Source: Acidisphaera sp. L21 (GTDB lineage Bacteria > Pseudomonadota > Alphaproteobacteria > Acetobacterales > Acetobacteraceae). From it: DNA of 64,000 bases. Position numbers and translations under genes: made by a program. The stretch is taken from NCBI RefSeq assembly GCF_009765685.1, contig NZ_LMUY01000103.1, positions 97,955-161,954 of the forward strand, read 5' to 3'. Under the pieces are notes generated by a model, which did not search any database, was not told the DNA's origin, and worked only from the letters and a program-made list of their open reading frames with translations. Shown here piece after piece: positions 37,494 through 46,076 of this stretch; position 1 is the first letter of the stretch; every line of letters begins with the position of its first letter.

Positions 37494-38933
37494 ATGTTCC
37501 AGACCATCTGCGACCTCATCCCCAGCGACCCCGGCATGCCGGAGCGCGCTCGTCGGCTGGACATCCTCCGCCGTGCGCTCAACGGCACACTCTACGACGT
37601 CCTACCGCATGATTTTCATGAGGAACGCACCCAGTCCGGTGACTATATCCCCCTCCGCCTGCGCCGCCCAAGCGTCCGCTACGCCATGGCCCGTATCGTC
37701 ACCGAGGATAGCGTCGCCCTGTTGTTCAGTGAGGGCCATTTCCCCACTGTCGATTCTCCCGATCACGCCACCCGCGACACCCTCGCCGCCTTGCTGAAAT
37801 CTGCCCACCTCAACGAGATCATGATCGATGCCGCCCTCCGCGGCAGCATCGGCAGCATTGCCATCCTCATGCGGATCCTGGGTGGCCGACCCTTCTTCTC
37901 CGTGCTCGACACCATCAATCTCACGCCCTGCTGGCGCCCGGACGCACCCGATACGCTCGCCTCCGTCACCGAGCGTTACAAACTTCCCGGCGCCAACTTC
38001 GCCGCAGCCGGCTATGCAATTCCCGACATAGGCGAAACCTACTGGTTCACTCGCTGCTGGGACGACCAGGCCGAAATTTGGTATCTACCCCAGCCCGTCA
38101 GTGACATCGGCCCGCCGCAGCGCGATCCGGACCGTTCCATCACCCATGGCCTCGATTTTGTGCCCCTTGCCTGGGTGCGCAATCTCCCCGGTGCCTCCTG
38201 GACCAATGACCCGGCGGACGGCGCCTGCACCTTTCGCGCCGCCATCGAGACCTCGATCGAGATCGACTATCAACTCTCCCAGGCCGGACGTGGCTTGAAA
38301 TACAGCTCCGACCCAACCCTGCTTATCAAGGAACCCGCCGGCCTGGACGGGGAAATGATTCGCGGCGCCGGCAACGCGCTGGTCGTCTCCGAACACGGCG
38401 ACGCAAAATTGCTGGAAATTGGCGGCACCGCGTCGGCAGCCGTGATCGAATACGTCCGCACCTTGCGGGAATTCGCGCTTGAAAGCGTTCACGGCAACCG
38501 TGCCGACGCCTCCCGCCTCTCCGCCGCCACCTCCGGCCGCGCTCTGGAGCTTATGAACCAGGGCCTACTCTGGCTCGCCGACAACTTGCGCATCTCCTAC
38601 GGCGAGGGTGCCATCCTCACCCTGGCGCGCATGGTTCTTCGCGCCGGCGCCAAATACCAACTCCGCCTCGGCGACGCCGCCCTAGCCAAGCTCGACGAGC
38701 ACGCCCCACTCAGCCTCATCTGGCCGCACTGGTACCCGTCCTCCTCGGTCGACCGGCAAAACGACGCGCAAACCCTCGCCACCCTTACCGCCGCGGGGCT
38801 GATGAGCAAGCAGACCGCGGTCAAGTCGCTCGCCGATGCCTACGACGTCGAGGACATCCCGGCCGAGCTGAACCGGATAGCGGAATCGACCCCGCCAAGC
38901 GACCCCAAGCACCCCAATCGGGACAAAGAATGA
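37494..38933 (+). CDS. Phage portal protein
   Basis: A 479-residue protein directly after the large terminase with GAAGGA before the ATG. The pattern is that of a portal: YIPLRLRRPSVRYAMARIVTEDSVALLF, IDYQLSQAGRGLKYSSDPTLLIKEP, and a long helical C-terminal crown/stem region ending in SVDRQNDAQTLATLTAAGLMSKQTAVKSLADAYDVEDIPAELNRI, which is typical of many portals. It forms the dodecameric DNA entry vertex. The family inside the portal superfamily is uncertain. Confidence 0.88.
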   Translation: MFQTICDLIPSDPGMPERARRLDILRRALNGTLYDVLPHDFHEERTQSGDYIPLRLRRPSVRYAMARIVTEDSVALLFSEGHFPTVDSPDHATRDTLAALLKSAHLNEIMIDAALRGSIGSIAILMRILGGRPFFSVLDTINLTPCWRPDAPDTLASVTERYKLPGANFAAAGYAIPDIGETYWFTRCWDDQAEIWYLPQPVSDIGPPQRDPDRSITHGLDFVPLAWVRNLPGASWTNDPADGACTFRAAIETSIEIDYQLSQAGRGLKYSSDPTLLIKEPAGLDGEMIRGAGNALVVSEHGDAKLLEIGGTASAAVIEYVRTLREFALESVHGNRADASRLSAATSGRALELMNQGLLWLADNLRISYGEGAILTLARMVLRAGAKYQLRLGDAALAKLDEHAPLSLIWPHWYPSSSVDRQNDAQTLATLTAAGLMSKQTAVKSLADAYDVEDIPAELNRIAESTPPSDPKHPNRDKE

Positions 38934-39304
38934 CCGACGAACCAGTAGAGCCTGCCAACCCCGTCGATCCCGTTGAGACTCTGCGCGCCCAGTTGGCCGA
39001 GGCCAACCATCGGTTGATCCAGGCTGAGCTGAAAAGCCACGCCATCCGCGCCGGCATCATCGATGTGGATTGTCTGAAACTGCTGGACACCAGCGGTCTC
39101 GTCCTGGACGCGTCCGGCGACCTCATTGCCGCCCCAGCGGCTTTGGCCAAGCTCAAGCTGGACAAGCCCTGGTTGTTCACCAAGCCCAACACCAGTCACC
39201 CCACGCCGCCTCCGGCGCCAGAACCGCCCAAGCCCCGCATGGCCCGGGACATGACGTTCCGCGAATGGCAGACCGCACGGGAGCGGCTTTTGCGCGGGCG
39301 CTGA
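38930..39304 (+). CDS. Scaffold-like phage protein
   Basis: A 124-residue acidic-then-basic protein with an N-terminal coiled-coil (PVETLRAQLAEANHRLIQAELKSHAIRAGIID) followed by a VDCLKLLD segment, Pro-rich linker, and MTFREWQTARERLLRGR at the end. This layout resembles GP20/DUF4355-type scaffolds, which assemble capsids and are placed between portal and capsid genes. It overlaps the portal stop by 4 bp (ATGA). Confidence 0.65.
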   Translation: MTDEPVEPANPVDPVETLRAQLAEANHRLIQAELKSHAIRAGIIDVDCLKLLDTSGLVLDASGDLIAAPAALAKLKLDKPWLFTKPNTSHPTPPPAPEPPKPRMARDMTFREWQTARERLLRGR

Positions 39305-39314
39305 TCCCGGCTCG

Positions 39315-39713
39315 CTAGTTCCGCGCCTCGCCGACCTCGCCGGAATGCACCATCCCAAGATGGCTGGTCAGCGCCGAAACCATTTTCCGCACCTCGGCTG
39401 CCGCCAGCACGAACCCCACCGTGCCAAACGCTGGATGCGCGAACGCCAACATCGAGCCTTCAGTGAGCGCCTCCGGCCGGACGATCCAGGCCGGTGCAAC
39501 GACCGCCTGCACCCCGGTGGCCTCCAGCCCGCGCTCCTTGGCATCTGGCGGCAAATCCCCCACCAGCCTGGCCCGTGCAGCGCCCAGCGCCCCAATCAAC
39601 TCCAGCAACTGACCCGGCGTGAGCGTCACCGACCCTTCCGCCCCGCTCCCGGGCAGCAAAGACAGCACCGCACTTCCATCGCCGAGCGCAACGTTCATCC
39701 GCGGCTGCGCCAT
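39315..39713 (-). CDS. Reverse-strand hypothetical protein inside the head operon
   Basis: A 132-residue protein read against the phage operon, with GGAGGT before its ATG, which makes a chance ORF unlikely. It has a regular hydrophobic/helical pattern (VTLTPGQLLELIGALGAARARLV, AFGTVGFVLAAAEVRKMVSALTSHL) and no signal peptide. I do not recognise it. A moron gene with its own promoter or a host-control gene is possible. Confidence 0.65.
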   Translation of the reverse strand: MAQPRMNVALGDGSAVLSLLPGSGAEGSVTLTPGQLLELIGALGAARARLVGDLPPDAKERGLEATGVQAVVAPAWIVRPEALTEGSMLAFAHPAFGTVGFVLAAAEVRKMVSALTSHLGMVHSGEVGEARN

Positions 39714-39742
39714 ACCCAGACCTCCATATTCAAGGGACCCAC

Positions 39743-41065
39743 ATGGGCATCCAGAACTTCCCCCTCTCGCTCCAGCCCATCATCCAGCAGGGCTTTCTCG
39801 AGCGCGAGTTCGAACACGCCCTCACTTCCCGCCTGGGCTATCGCGCCATCGCGGATCGCGAAGCCTTTGCGGTTGGCATCGGCGAGACCCTTACCAAGAC
39901 CCGCGCCGGTCTTAAACCCTCCGTCACCACCCCGCTCGCAGCCTCAACCAATACCAACCTCGACAACGGCCTCACCCCGACCTCCTGGGGTGTCGAGCAA
40001 TACACGATCACGATCAACCACTACGCGTCCACTACCGACCTCAACATGGTCACATCTCGCGTCGGGATCGAAGGACAATTCCTGCTGAACGCCTACTCGA
40101 ACGGCCAGCAGGCAGCCCGGTCGCTCGACGAGTTGGCCCGTAACGCCCTCTTCGCTCCGTATTTCGGCGGCAACACGCGGCTGCGGACAACCCTTGGCTC
40201 CGCCGGCCCGGTCATCGCCGTGGACGACATCCGCGGCTTCCAGATGGTTTTCGTCAACGGCATCCAAACTCCCGTCTCCGGCGCAGCCACCCTGACTGTA
40301 ACCGTCGGCGCCAACGCCTACACCCTCACCGGCGCCACGGCGGACGGCACGAACGTCTCCACCGCACCGGGCGGCCTATCCGGCAGCCTCACCTTCAGCA
40401 GTTCCGTCAGCATCAGCGACGGCACCGTCGGCAACGCCGTCCAGGCCGCCAACGCCTCGGTCGTGCTGCGGCCAAATACGCGCACCACCACCGCTGGTCT
40501 CATCGCCACTGACACGCTCGGCATGGCCAACCTGCTGGACGCCGTGGCAAAGCTCCGCATGAACGCCGTGCCGGAAATCGACGGCGTATACAACTGCTAT
40601 CTCGATCCGGTCAGCGCCCGCCAGCTTTTTGCCGACCAGGACTTCCAGCGCCTCTTTACCGGCGCCACCTCGGCCAACCAGGTCTTCAAACAGGGCATGG
40701 TCAACGACTTCCTCGGCCTCCGCTTCATCCCCACGACCGAAGCCTACGTCCAAGCCCACCCGACCATCGCCGGCGCCGTCGTCCGCCGCCCGATCATCTG
40801 CGGCAAGGGAGCCCTTATCGAGGGTGATTTCGCCGGCATGGCGGCAGACGACGTCGCCCCCAAGGACAGCATCGTCACCATGGTCGACGGCATCGCCATG
40901 GTCACTCGCGAGCCGATAGACCGTCTGCAGCAGATCATCGCCCAGTCCTGGTACTGGATCGGCGGCTTCTGCGCTCCCAGCGACACCACAACCAATCCAA
41001 CCATCATCCCCACCGCGACCAACGCCTCGTTCAAGCGCGCCGTCATGATCGAGCACGTAGGCTAG
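39743..41065 (+). CDS. Phage major capsid protein
   Basis: A 440-residue protein in the capsid position with AAGGGA before ATG. It begins with IIQQGFLEREFEHALTSRLGYRAIADREAFAVGIGE and the P-domain-like stretch EQYTITINHYASTTDLNMVTSRVG. An inserted Thr/Val/Gly-rich beta domain (about residues 175-245, AATLTVTVGANAYTLTGATADGTN...) looks like an Ig-like insertion. The C-terminal part has DPVSARQLFADQDFQRLFTG and WYWIGGFCAP. Assignment rests on position, size and fold-like pattern. No separate head protease is seen upstream. Confidence 0.82.
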   Translation: MGIQNFPLSLQPIIQQGFLEREFEHALTSRLGYRAIADREAFAVGIGETLTKTRAGLKPSVTTPLAASTNTNLDNGLTPTSWGVEQYTITINHYASTTDLNMVTSRVGIEGQFLLNAYSNGQQAARSLDELARNALFAPYFGGNTRLRTTLGSAGPVIAVDDIRGFQMVFVNGIQTPVSGAATLTVTVGANAYTLTGATADGTNVSTAPGGLSGSLTFSSSVSISDGTVGNAVQAANASVVLRPNTRTTTAGLIATDTLGMANLLDAVAKLRMNAVPEIDGVYNCYLDPVSARQLFADQDFQRLFTGATSANQVFKQGMVNDFLGLRFIPTTEAYVQAHPTIAGAVVRRPIICGKGALIEGDFAGMAADDVAPKDSIVTMVDGIAMVTREPIDRLQQIIAQSWYWIGGFCAPSDTTTNPTIIPTATNASFKRAVMIEHVG

Positions 41066-41096
41066 GCCCAACATTCGCGCCGCAGGGACCGTATCC

Positions 41097-41474
41097 ATGC
41101 TCACCGACGCCGAAAAGACCGATGCCCGACGCTTCTGCGGCTATCCTGCCTACGGTGCGGCCCCCAGCGGCAACACCGGCTACCGCTTCTTCCAAGCCTA
41201 CGGCACCCTCGAATACCGCCTCAACAACCTGTCGGCTGCAGAGGAAACCGTCCTGCGCACCCACCTCGCGACGCTGCGTGGCTTTGAACGCGCCATTCCG
41301 TCCGCCGCCGAAAATTTGGACACTGCCGCTGCCGCCGTCTGGACCCGTAATCCCAACGAACTCGCCGATCGGCAGAACCTGGAATTCGACTGGGGCCGCC
41401 GCCTCTGCGGCTTCCTGGGTCTACCGCCTGGTCCGGCGCTGCAGAACCGATCCACCGTCACCCTCATCGTCTAG
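41097..41474 (+). CDS. Phage protein, probable head-tail connector
   Basis: A 125-residue protein directly after the capsid gene with AGGGA before ATG. Helical C-terminal half (AEETVLRTHLATLRGFERAIPSAAENLD, QNLEFDWGRRLCGFLGL). Connector or adaptor proteins normally sit here, and the length fits, but no family is recognised. Confidence 0.6.
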   Translation: MLTDAEKTDARRFCGYPAYGAAPSGNTGYRFFQAYGTLEYRLNNLSAAEETVLRTHLATLRGFERAIPSAAENLDTAAAAVWTRNPNELADRQNLEFDWGRRLCGFLGLPPGPALQNRSTVTLIV

Positions 41475-41483
41475 CCCGGCATC

Positions 41484-42119
41484 ATGCACTACCGGCAAAT
41501 ACAGGACCGCATAGCCCGCGGCCTCGGCACCGCCGCGCGCCACGTCGGACCACCATACGACGCCTTCCGTCCCCGGACCGCTCACAATCCGCTTGCCCCC
41601 GAACACCGCTACCTGCGCCTGCCAGCTGCCTTCGCCGACGAAAACCTCTCCCTCCGGCACCCGGTCGGCTACGGCCATGCGGGTTGGGGTGGCATTTTCG
41701 ACACCGCCTACACACGACCCGGCGACTACCTGGTCGGCGAGATCGGCACCTTCTTCATCTCCGCCCAGCAACCGCTGCTTCCAGCGTTCTGCATCCTAAC
41801 CAACCGCATCGTCACGATCACTCGGGCTGCCAGCCCGGGCGCCGCCGGCGTCAATGCTTATGGCGGTCTTACCACGGCGACGGCGACCACTATCCTCAGC
41901 GCTTGGCCTGCCTCGATCCTGTTCGCGGGTACCGGCTCCCCCGGCGACCTACCCGGCGACGCCACAACGCCCAATTGGACCATCCTGCTGCCCACCATCC
42001 CCGTCGGCCTGCGTCCCGCCGATCTCATTAGCGACGACCAGGGCAGCGCCTACGTCATCGGTTCTGTAGAACGCACATTTCTCGGCTGGCGTCTGCTCGC
42101 CAAACAGGCGTCGACCTAA
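41484..42119 (+). CDS. Phage structural protein, unknown
   Basis: A 211-residue protein with many aromatic and Gly residues (HAGWGGIFDTAYTRPGDYLVGEIGTFFISAQQPLLPAFCILTNRIVTITRAA), consistent with a mostly beta virion protein. Position between capsid and sheath genes suggests head completion or tail terminator. The stop overlaps the next start (TAATG). Confidence 0.6.
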   Translation: MHYRQIQDRIARGLGTAARHVGPPYDAFRPRTAHNPLAPEHRYLRLPAAFADENLSLRHPVGYGHAGWGGIFDTAYTRPGDYLVGEIGTFFISAQQPLLPAFCILTNRIVTITRAASPGAAGVNAYGGLTTATATTILSAWPASILFAGTGSPGDLPGDATTPNWTILLPTIPVGLRPADLISDDQGSAYVIGSVERTFLGWRLLAKQAST

Positions 42120-42928
42120 TGCCCACGCAATCCGACGCCGAAACGGCCCTTACCGAATTGGCCGCCGCCGCCCTGTACCCCAACGGCACTGCGGCTGATC
42201 CGGCTATCGCCAGCACCATCCGCCTCTATCGCGGCTGGCCCAATGCCACCGCCCTAGATGCAGACCTGGCTGCGGGCAACGTCAACATCACCGTATTCCC
42301 CGTCCCCGGCGCCACCCGCCTCACCACCCGCTACACGCTCGACTGGATGCCCGATCCCGTAACCCCGACGCTCACCGTGTCCGTCACTGGTAACACCGTC
42401 ACCTTCGCTGGGTCTGCTGATGCCGGGCAACTCGCAGGCATACTCGTTGAAGGCAAGTCCTACGTCCATCGCACGATAGACGCCGACAACCCGGCGCTCG
42501 TCGCCGCCATCCTAGCAGCCGCCATCAACCCGATCCGCCCCGCCACCGCCGCCGGCACCACAGTGACCATTCCGAACGCCACCAGCCTCGTCGCCCGCAC
42601 CGCCGCCGACGCCTCTGCCAACCTGGAACTCCGCCGCCAACAGCAGGAGTTTCGGGTTACCGCCTGGTGCCCCACGCCAGACCTGCGCGACGCCACCTGC
42701 AACACCCTGGACATCACGTTCGCCGCCACGCCGTTCCTGACTCTCCCCGACGGTTCGGCCGCCCGGCTACGCTACGTCTCCACCACCACATTCGATCAAC
42801 GCCAGGACGCCGCCCTCTATCGCCGCGACCTTCTTTACACCGTCGAGTTCCCAACGACGCAGGTCGCCACCCAGCCATCGATGCTCTTCGGCACCCTGGG
42901 CCTCGGCGCGTCAGTCATCACCGCCTGA
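42119..42928 (+). CDS. Phage structural protein, unknown
   Basis: A 269-residue protein with a beta-rich Val/Thr-rich middle (TLTVSVTGNTVTFAGSADAGQLAGILVEGKSYVHRTIDADNPALVAAILAAAIN) and RQQQEFRVTAWCPTPDLRDA. The pattern is seen in proteins that precede tail sheath genes in Mu- and P2-like phages. No specific family is recognised. Confidence 0.6.
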   Translation: MPTQSDAETALTELAAAALYPNGTAADPAIASTIRLYRGWPNATALDADLAAGNVNITVFPVPGATRLTTRYTLDWMPDPVTPTLTVSVTGNTVTFAGSADAGQLAGILVEGKSYVHRTIDADNPALVAAILAAAINPIRPATAAGTTVTIPNATSLVARTAADASANLELRRQQQEFRVTAWCPTPDLRDATCNTLDITFAATPFLTLPDGSAARLRYVSTTTFDQRQDAALYRRDLLYTVEFPTTQVATQPSMLFGTLGLGASVITA

Positions 42929-42939
42929 ACGGAGCTTCC

Positions 42940-43092
42940 ATGGATATAATCCTTGTCGTCGTGCGCGCCTTTGGTCCGCACGCGATCGGCGACCGCATCA
43001 CCACGCCTTCCGACGTCACCGCCATGCTCGCCTCCGAACACGCCGGCTGCGTCGTGGCCATTCCCCAGCCCACCCCGACGACGGAGCACTGA
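42940..43092 (+). CDS. Small phage protein upstream of the tail sheath
   Basis: A 50-residue protein (MDIILVVVRAFGPHAIGDRI...) starting at the ATG at 42940 with GGAG 6 nt upstream and ending 2 bp before the sheath gene. Its content (VVRAFGPHAIGDRITTPSDV, CVVAIP) is like small DUF-type proteins placed before sheath genes in Mu-like phages. No function known. Confidence 0.7.
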   Translation: MDIILVVVRAFGPHAIGDRITTPSDVTAMLASEHAGCVVAIPQPTPTTEH

Positions 43093-43094
43093 GC

Positions 43095-44672
43095 ATGCCG
43101 ATTGTCCAACAGGGCTCGATCAACACCACCGCACTTGTCGTGCCGGACCTTTACGTCCAGATCGTCCCGCCGCAGAACCTCGTCCTCAATGGCGTGCCGA
43201 CCAACGTTCTCGGCGTCGTCGGCACCGCGTCCTGGGGTCCCGTCAATCAGCCGGTCACCCTGGCCTCCATGGCCGACTACGCCCGTACCTTCGGCCCGGT
43301 TCTCGCCCGCAAATATGACATGGGCACCCAGGTCGCCACCGCCGTGCAGCAAGGCGCCAGCAACTTCCGCTGCGTCCGCGTCACCGACGGGACGGACATG
43401 GCCGCGACATACGCCATCTTCTATGCTGGCGGGTCATACCCCCTCGAACTCGTGGCGCGCTACACCGGCAGCCTCGGCAACAGCATCGCCGTCAACATCA
43501 CCAGCGGTTCGCAAGCCGGCACCTGGCGCCTCACCCTCGCTATCCCAGGTCTTACGCCCGAACAGTTCGACAACATAGCCGCACCCAGCCCGGCAGTGTT
43601 CTGGACCAACCTGGCCAACGCAATCAACAACGGCGCCTCGGCTCTGCGCGGTCCCAGCCAGCTTGTTGTCGCCTCACTCGGCTCCGCCACCAGCACCGCT
43701 CCACAAGCTCTCTCCAACCAAGCCCTGCTCGGCGGCACCGACGGCGCCACCAGCATCAATGCCGCGACACTGGTCGGCGTCGACACCCTGCCGCGCCGCG
43801 GCCTCTACGCCCTGCGCGGCCAGGGCTGCAGCATCGGCCTGCTGGCGGATGCGGATGATGCGGGCCAATTCTCGGTCCAGGCGGACTTTGCCCTGTCCGA
43901 AGGCGTCTACATGATCGCCACCGGCCCGTCCGGAGACACGCTGGCCACCGCCATCAGTGCGAAACAGGCCGCCGGGCTCGACAGCTACGGCGTCAAGCTG
44001 ATGTTCGGTGATTGGCTCTACTGGAATGACCAGACCAACGCCTCGATCCGCCTCGTATCCCCGCAGGGCTTCACCGCCGGCCGGCTCGCGAACCTCTCGC
44101 CGGAGCAATCCAGCCTCAACAAGCAGCTTTACGGCGTCATCGGCAGCCAGAAATCCGGCACGCCCGGCTCCGGCCAAACCACCAGCTACAGCAGTGCCGA
44201 ACTTGCGCAATTGTTGGGTAACGGCATCGACGTCATCGCCAACCCGCAACCTGCAGGCACATTTTGGGGCGTGCGCGGTGGCCACAACTCCAGCTCCAAC
44301 GCTGCAACGAACGGCGACAACTACACGCGCATGACCAACTACATCGCCAGCACGCTTGCCGCCGGCATGGGCCAATTCGTCGGCCAGGTCATCAACGCCA
44401 CCCTGTTCCGCCGCATCCGAGCCACCCAGCTTTCCTTCCTGCAGAACCTACTCTCCCAGGGTATCCTCGGCAGCACCGACGGATCCCTCCCCTTCGGCGT
44501 CGTCTGCGACACTTCCAATAACCCCAACAGCCGCACCAGCCTCGGCTACGTCCAGTCCGACGCCCAGATCCAATACCAGGCGATCAACGAGAAGTTCATC
44601 GTCAACATGGAGGGCGGCCAGACCGTCCAGGTCACCCGCCAGACCCTGCCGTCCGGGCAGATCAGCAGCTAA
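43095..44672 (+). CDS. Phage tail sheath protein
   Basis: The contractile outer tail tube, 525 residues. Typical start (VPDLYVQIVPPQNLVLNGVPTNVLGVVGTASWGPVNQPVTL), YDMGTQVATAVQQGASNFRCVRV, a hydrophobic core, and a C-terminal region RRIRATQLSFLQNLLSQGILGSTDGSLPFGVVCDTSNN. Diagnostic of a contractile tail; with sheath, tube and gpV-J genes it assigns the element to the myovirus-like type. Confidence 0.93.
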   Translation: MPIVQQGSINTTALVVPDLYVQIVPPQNLVLNGVPTNVLGVVGTASWGPVNQPVTLASMADYARTFGPVLARKYDMGTQVATAVQQGASNFRCVRVTDGTDMAATYAIFYAGGSYPLELVARYTGSLGNSIAVNITSGSQAGTWRLTLAIPGLTPEQFDNIAAPSPAVFWTNLANAINNGASALRGPSQLVVASLGSATSTAPQALSNQALLGGTDGATSINAATLVGVDTLPRRGLYALRGQGCSIGLLADADDAGQFSVQADFALSEGVYMIATGPSGDTLATAISAKQAAGLDSYGVKLMFGDWLYWNDQTNASIRLVSPQGFTAGRLANLSPEQSSLNKQLYGVIGSQKSGTPGSGQTTSYSSAELAQLLGNGIDVIANPQPAGTFWGVRGGHNSSSNAATNGDNYTRMTNYIASTLAAGMGQFVGQVINATLFRRIRATQLSFLQNLLSQGILGSTDGSLPFGVVCDTSNNPNSRTSLGYVQSDAQIQYQAINEKFIVNMEGGQTVQVTRQTLPSGQISS

Positions 44673-44684
44673 GGAGCAGCCTCA

Positions 44685-45113
44685 GTGCCCACCAACGCCT
44701 TTACTCTCGGCCGCGACTGCCAACTCGTCGTCATCGGCCCTCAGGGTCGTGTCGACCTCACTCACGTCACCGGCTTCGACAGCCGCCAGATGACCCAGCC
44801 CATCCGCATCGACCGGCTGGACGGCACGCAACTCGCCGCCGAACTGCCGAAAGGCTGGGAGGGCAGCTTCGAACTCGAGCGCGGCAACAGTGTCGCCGAT
44901 GACTTCATCGCCACCACCGAGCAGGCCTATTTCACCAATGGCCAGCTCACCGCCAGCACCTTGTACCAGTATGTGAGCGAAGCCGACAGTAGCACCAGCA
45001 CCTATCAATACGATGGCGCCGTCTTCAAACTATCAGCCGCCGGCGCCTGGCGCGGTGACGCTGCCGTGAAGCAGAAATTGGAATTCTTCGCCACTCGCCG
45101 CCGCCGGGTCTAA
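44685..45113 (+). CDS. Phage tail tube protein
   Basis: A 142-residue protein immediately after the sheath, starting at GTG 44685 with AAGGAG upstream. The pattern (FTLGRDCQLVVIGPQGRVDLTHVTGFDSRQMT, GWEGSFELERGNSVADDFIATTEQAYF, LYQYVSEADSSTSTYQYDGAVFKL) matches tube proteins that form the inner channel. The order sheath-tube-chaperone is standard. Confidence 0.85.
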   Translation: MPTNAFTLGRDCQLVVIGPQGRVDLTHVTGFDSRQMTQPIRIDRLDGTQLAAELPKGWEGSFELERGNSVADDFIATTEQAYFTNGQLTASTLYQYVSEADSSTSTYQYDGAVFKLSAAGAWRGDAAVKQKLEFFATRRRRV

Positions 45114-45161
45114 CCCAAGCCCCGCCTTCCTCATTCGAGAAAGTCGATCCGGGAGCCAACG

Positions 45162-45673
45162 ATGCAAACCCCTACACAATCCTACGTCGCCGCCGCCCAA
45201 GACATCCGCACCATCACCGACGCGGTGGGTCGCACACTCACAATCCGTCGCCCCACCACCCTGGACCGCCTGCACCTGTTCAAGGCGGCCGGCCCAATCC
45301 TCTCCGGCAACGACCGCTATCTCGGCCTAGCCATGCTCGCCTTCACCGTCATCGCCATCGACGGCGTCCCAATGCCGCGCCCAACCAGCGAACCCCAGAT
45401 CGATGCCGCCGTCGATCGCCTCGGCGATGACGGCATAAACGCGATCGCCGCTTGCCTCGACCCCACGGACACCGAAGGCCTGGCCGTCGCCACCGCGGGA
45501 AACTGAGCGAGCACCCCGATCTTGTGGACAGCCTATACCTGGTCCGCAACGGGGTGCCCTTCGACGTTGCGTTTTCCCTGAGCCGCGAAGATCGCCTCGC
45601 CTGGGTCGTCGTCCTCGGTCGCCTCGACACCGGCCGCGCTTTCGACTGGGCAACCCACACATGGTCGGAGTGA
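45162..45673 (+). CDS. Tail assembly chaperone pair with -1 programmed frameshift
   Basis: The zero-frame product (45162-45506) has 114 residues. A -1 slip on G GGA AAC at 45497-45503 joins it to an overlapping frame (stop 45671-45673) and gives about 170 residues. This is the gpG/gpGT arrangement of many tailed phages, where the short form and the fused form act at a set ratio as chaperones of the tape-measure protein. The slippery heptamer is directly before the UGA, and a stem-loop starts 7 nt after it. The frame-two segment (LSEHPDLVDSLYLVRNGVPFDVAFSL) has no start signal of its own. Confidence 0.88.
45497..45503 (+). promoter_or_regulatory. -1 frameshift slippery heptamer
   Basis: G GGA AAC in the zero frame, with TGA as the next codon. 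It fits the X XXY YYZ rule (tandem slippage of the GGA and AAC codons to GGG and AAA), as in lambda G/GT (GGGAAAG). After slippage the frame reads GGG AAA CTG AGC. Confidence 0.88.
45511..45557 (+). promoter_or_regulatory. Predicted frameshift-stimulating stem-loop
   Basis: GCACCCCG (45511-45518) pairs perfectly with CGGGGTGC (45550-45557) around a 31-nt loop. It begins 7 nt after the slippery site, within the usual 5-9 nt spacing. A tertiary or pseudoknot contact is possible but not resolved by eye. Confidence 0.7.
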
Positions 45674-45680
45674 TGTTCCG

Positions 45681-46049
45681 ATGACTCCCGCCCAAGCCGC
45701 TGCAGCCCTATCGGATCTTCCGATTACGGACACCCTGGCCACGGTCCTCGCTGCCCAGTCCAACCGTCTGGCCGAGGCCGTGCGCGCCAACCTCGCCACT
45801 CCACCCGGCGGTCCGCACGACCGTCCCTGGCGTCAATCTGGGCAACTCCAGGCCAGCATCGCCGCCAGCACCGACGGCCTTGCCGCGCAAATCGGCTCCA
45901 ACGATCCGGCGGCCGCGCCACAGGAACTCGGCACCGCCACCATCCCACCCCGCCCATTCCTCGCCCCCGCCGCCACCGCCCTGGCAGAGCCGATTGCGCG
46001 CGAGATCGGCCGGGTCCTCGTAGACCTGCTGATACATCGCCTGAAATAG
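45681..46049 (+). CDS. Phage virion morphogenesis/gp10-like protein
   Basis: A 122-residue protein between the chaperone and the tape-measure position. Its pattern (GGPHDRPWRQSGQLQASIAASTDGLAAQIGSNDPAAAPQELGTATIPPRPFLAPAATALAEPIAREIGRVL) resembles HK97 gp10-like and virion-morphogenesis proteins, which contain SG-x-L-...-Y-A-...-E-x-G-T-...-P-P-R-P-F-L-A/x-A motifs. Likely a tail-completion or minor tail factor. Confidence 0.7.
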   Translation: MTPAQAAAALSDLPITDTLATVLAAQSNRLAEAVRANLATPPGGPHDRPWRQSGQLQASIAASTDGLAAQIGSNDPAAAPQELGTATIPPRPFLAPAATALAEPIAREIGRVLVDLLIHRLK

Positions 46050-46076
46050 GCCAGACCTAACTCAGAGGCACCGCCC

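Noticed and set aside
45452-45673. Independent small gene after the tail chaperone
   Set aside because: No ribosome-binding site and a nonsensical Arg/His-rich start; it is the frameshifted extension of the upstream ORF.
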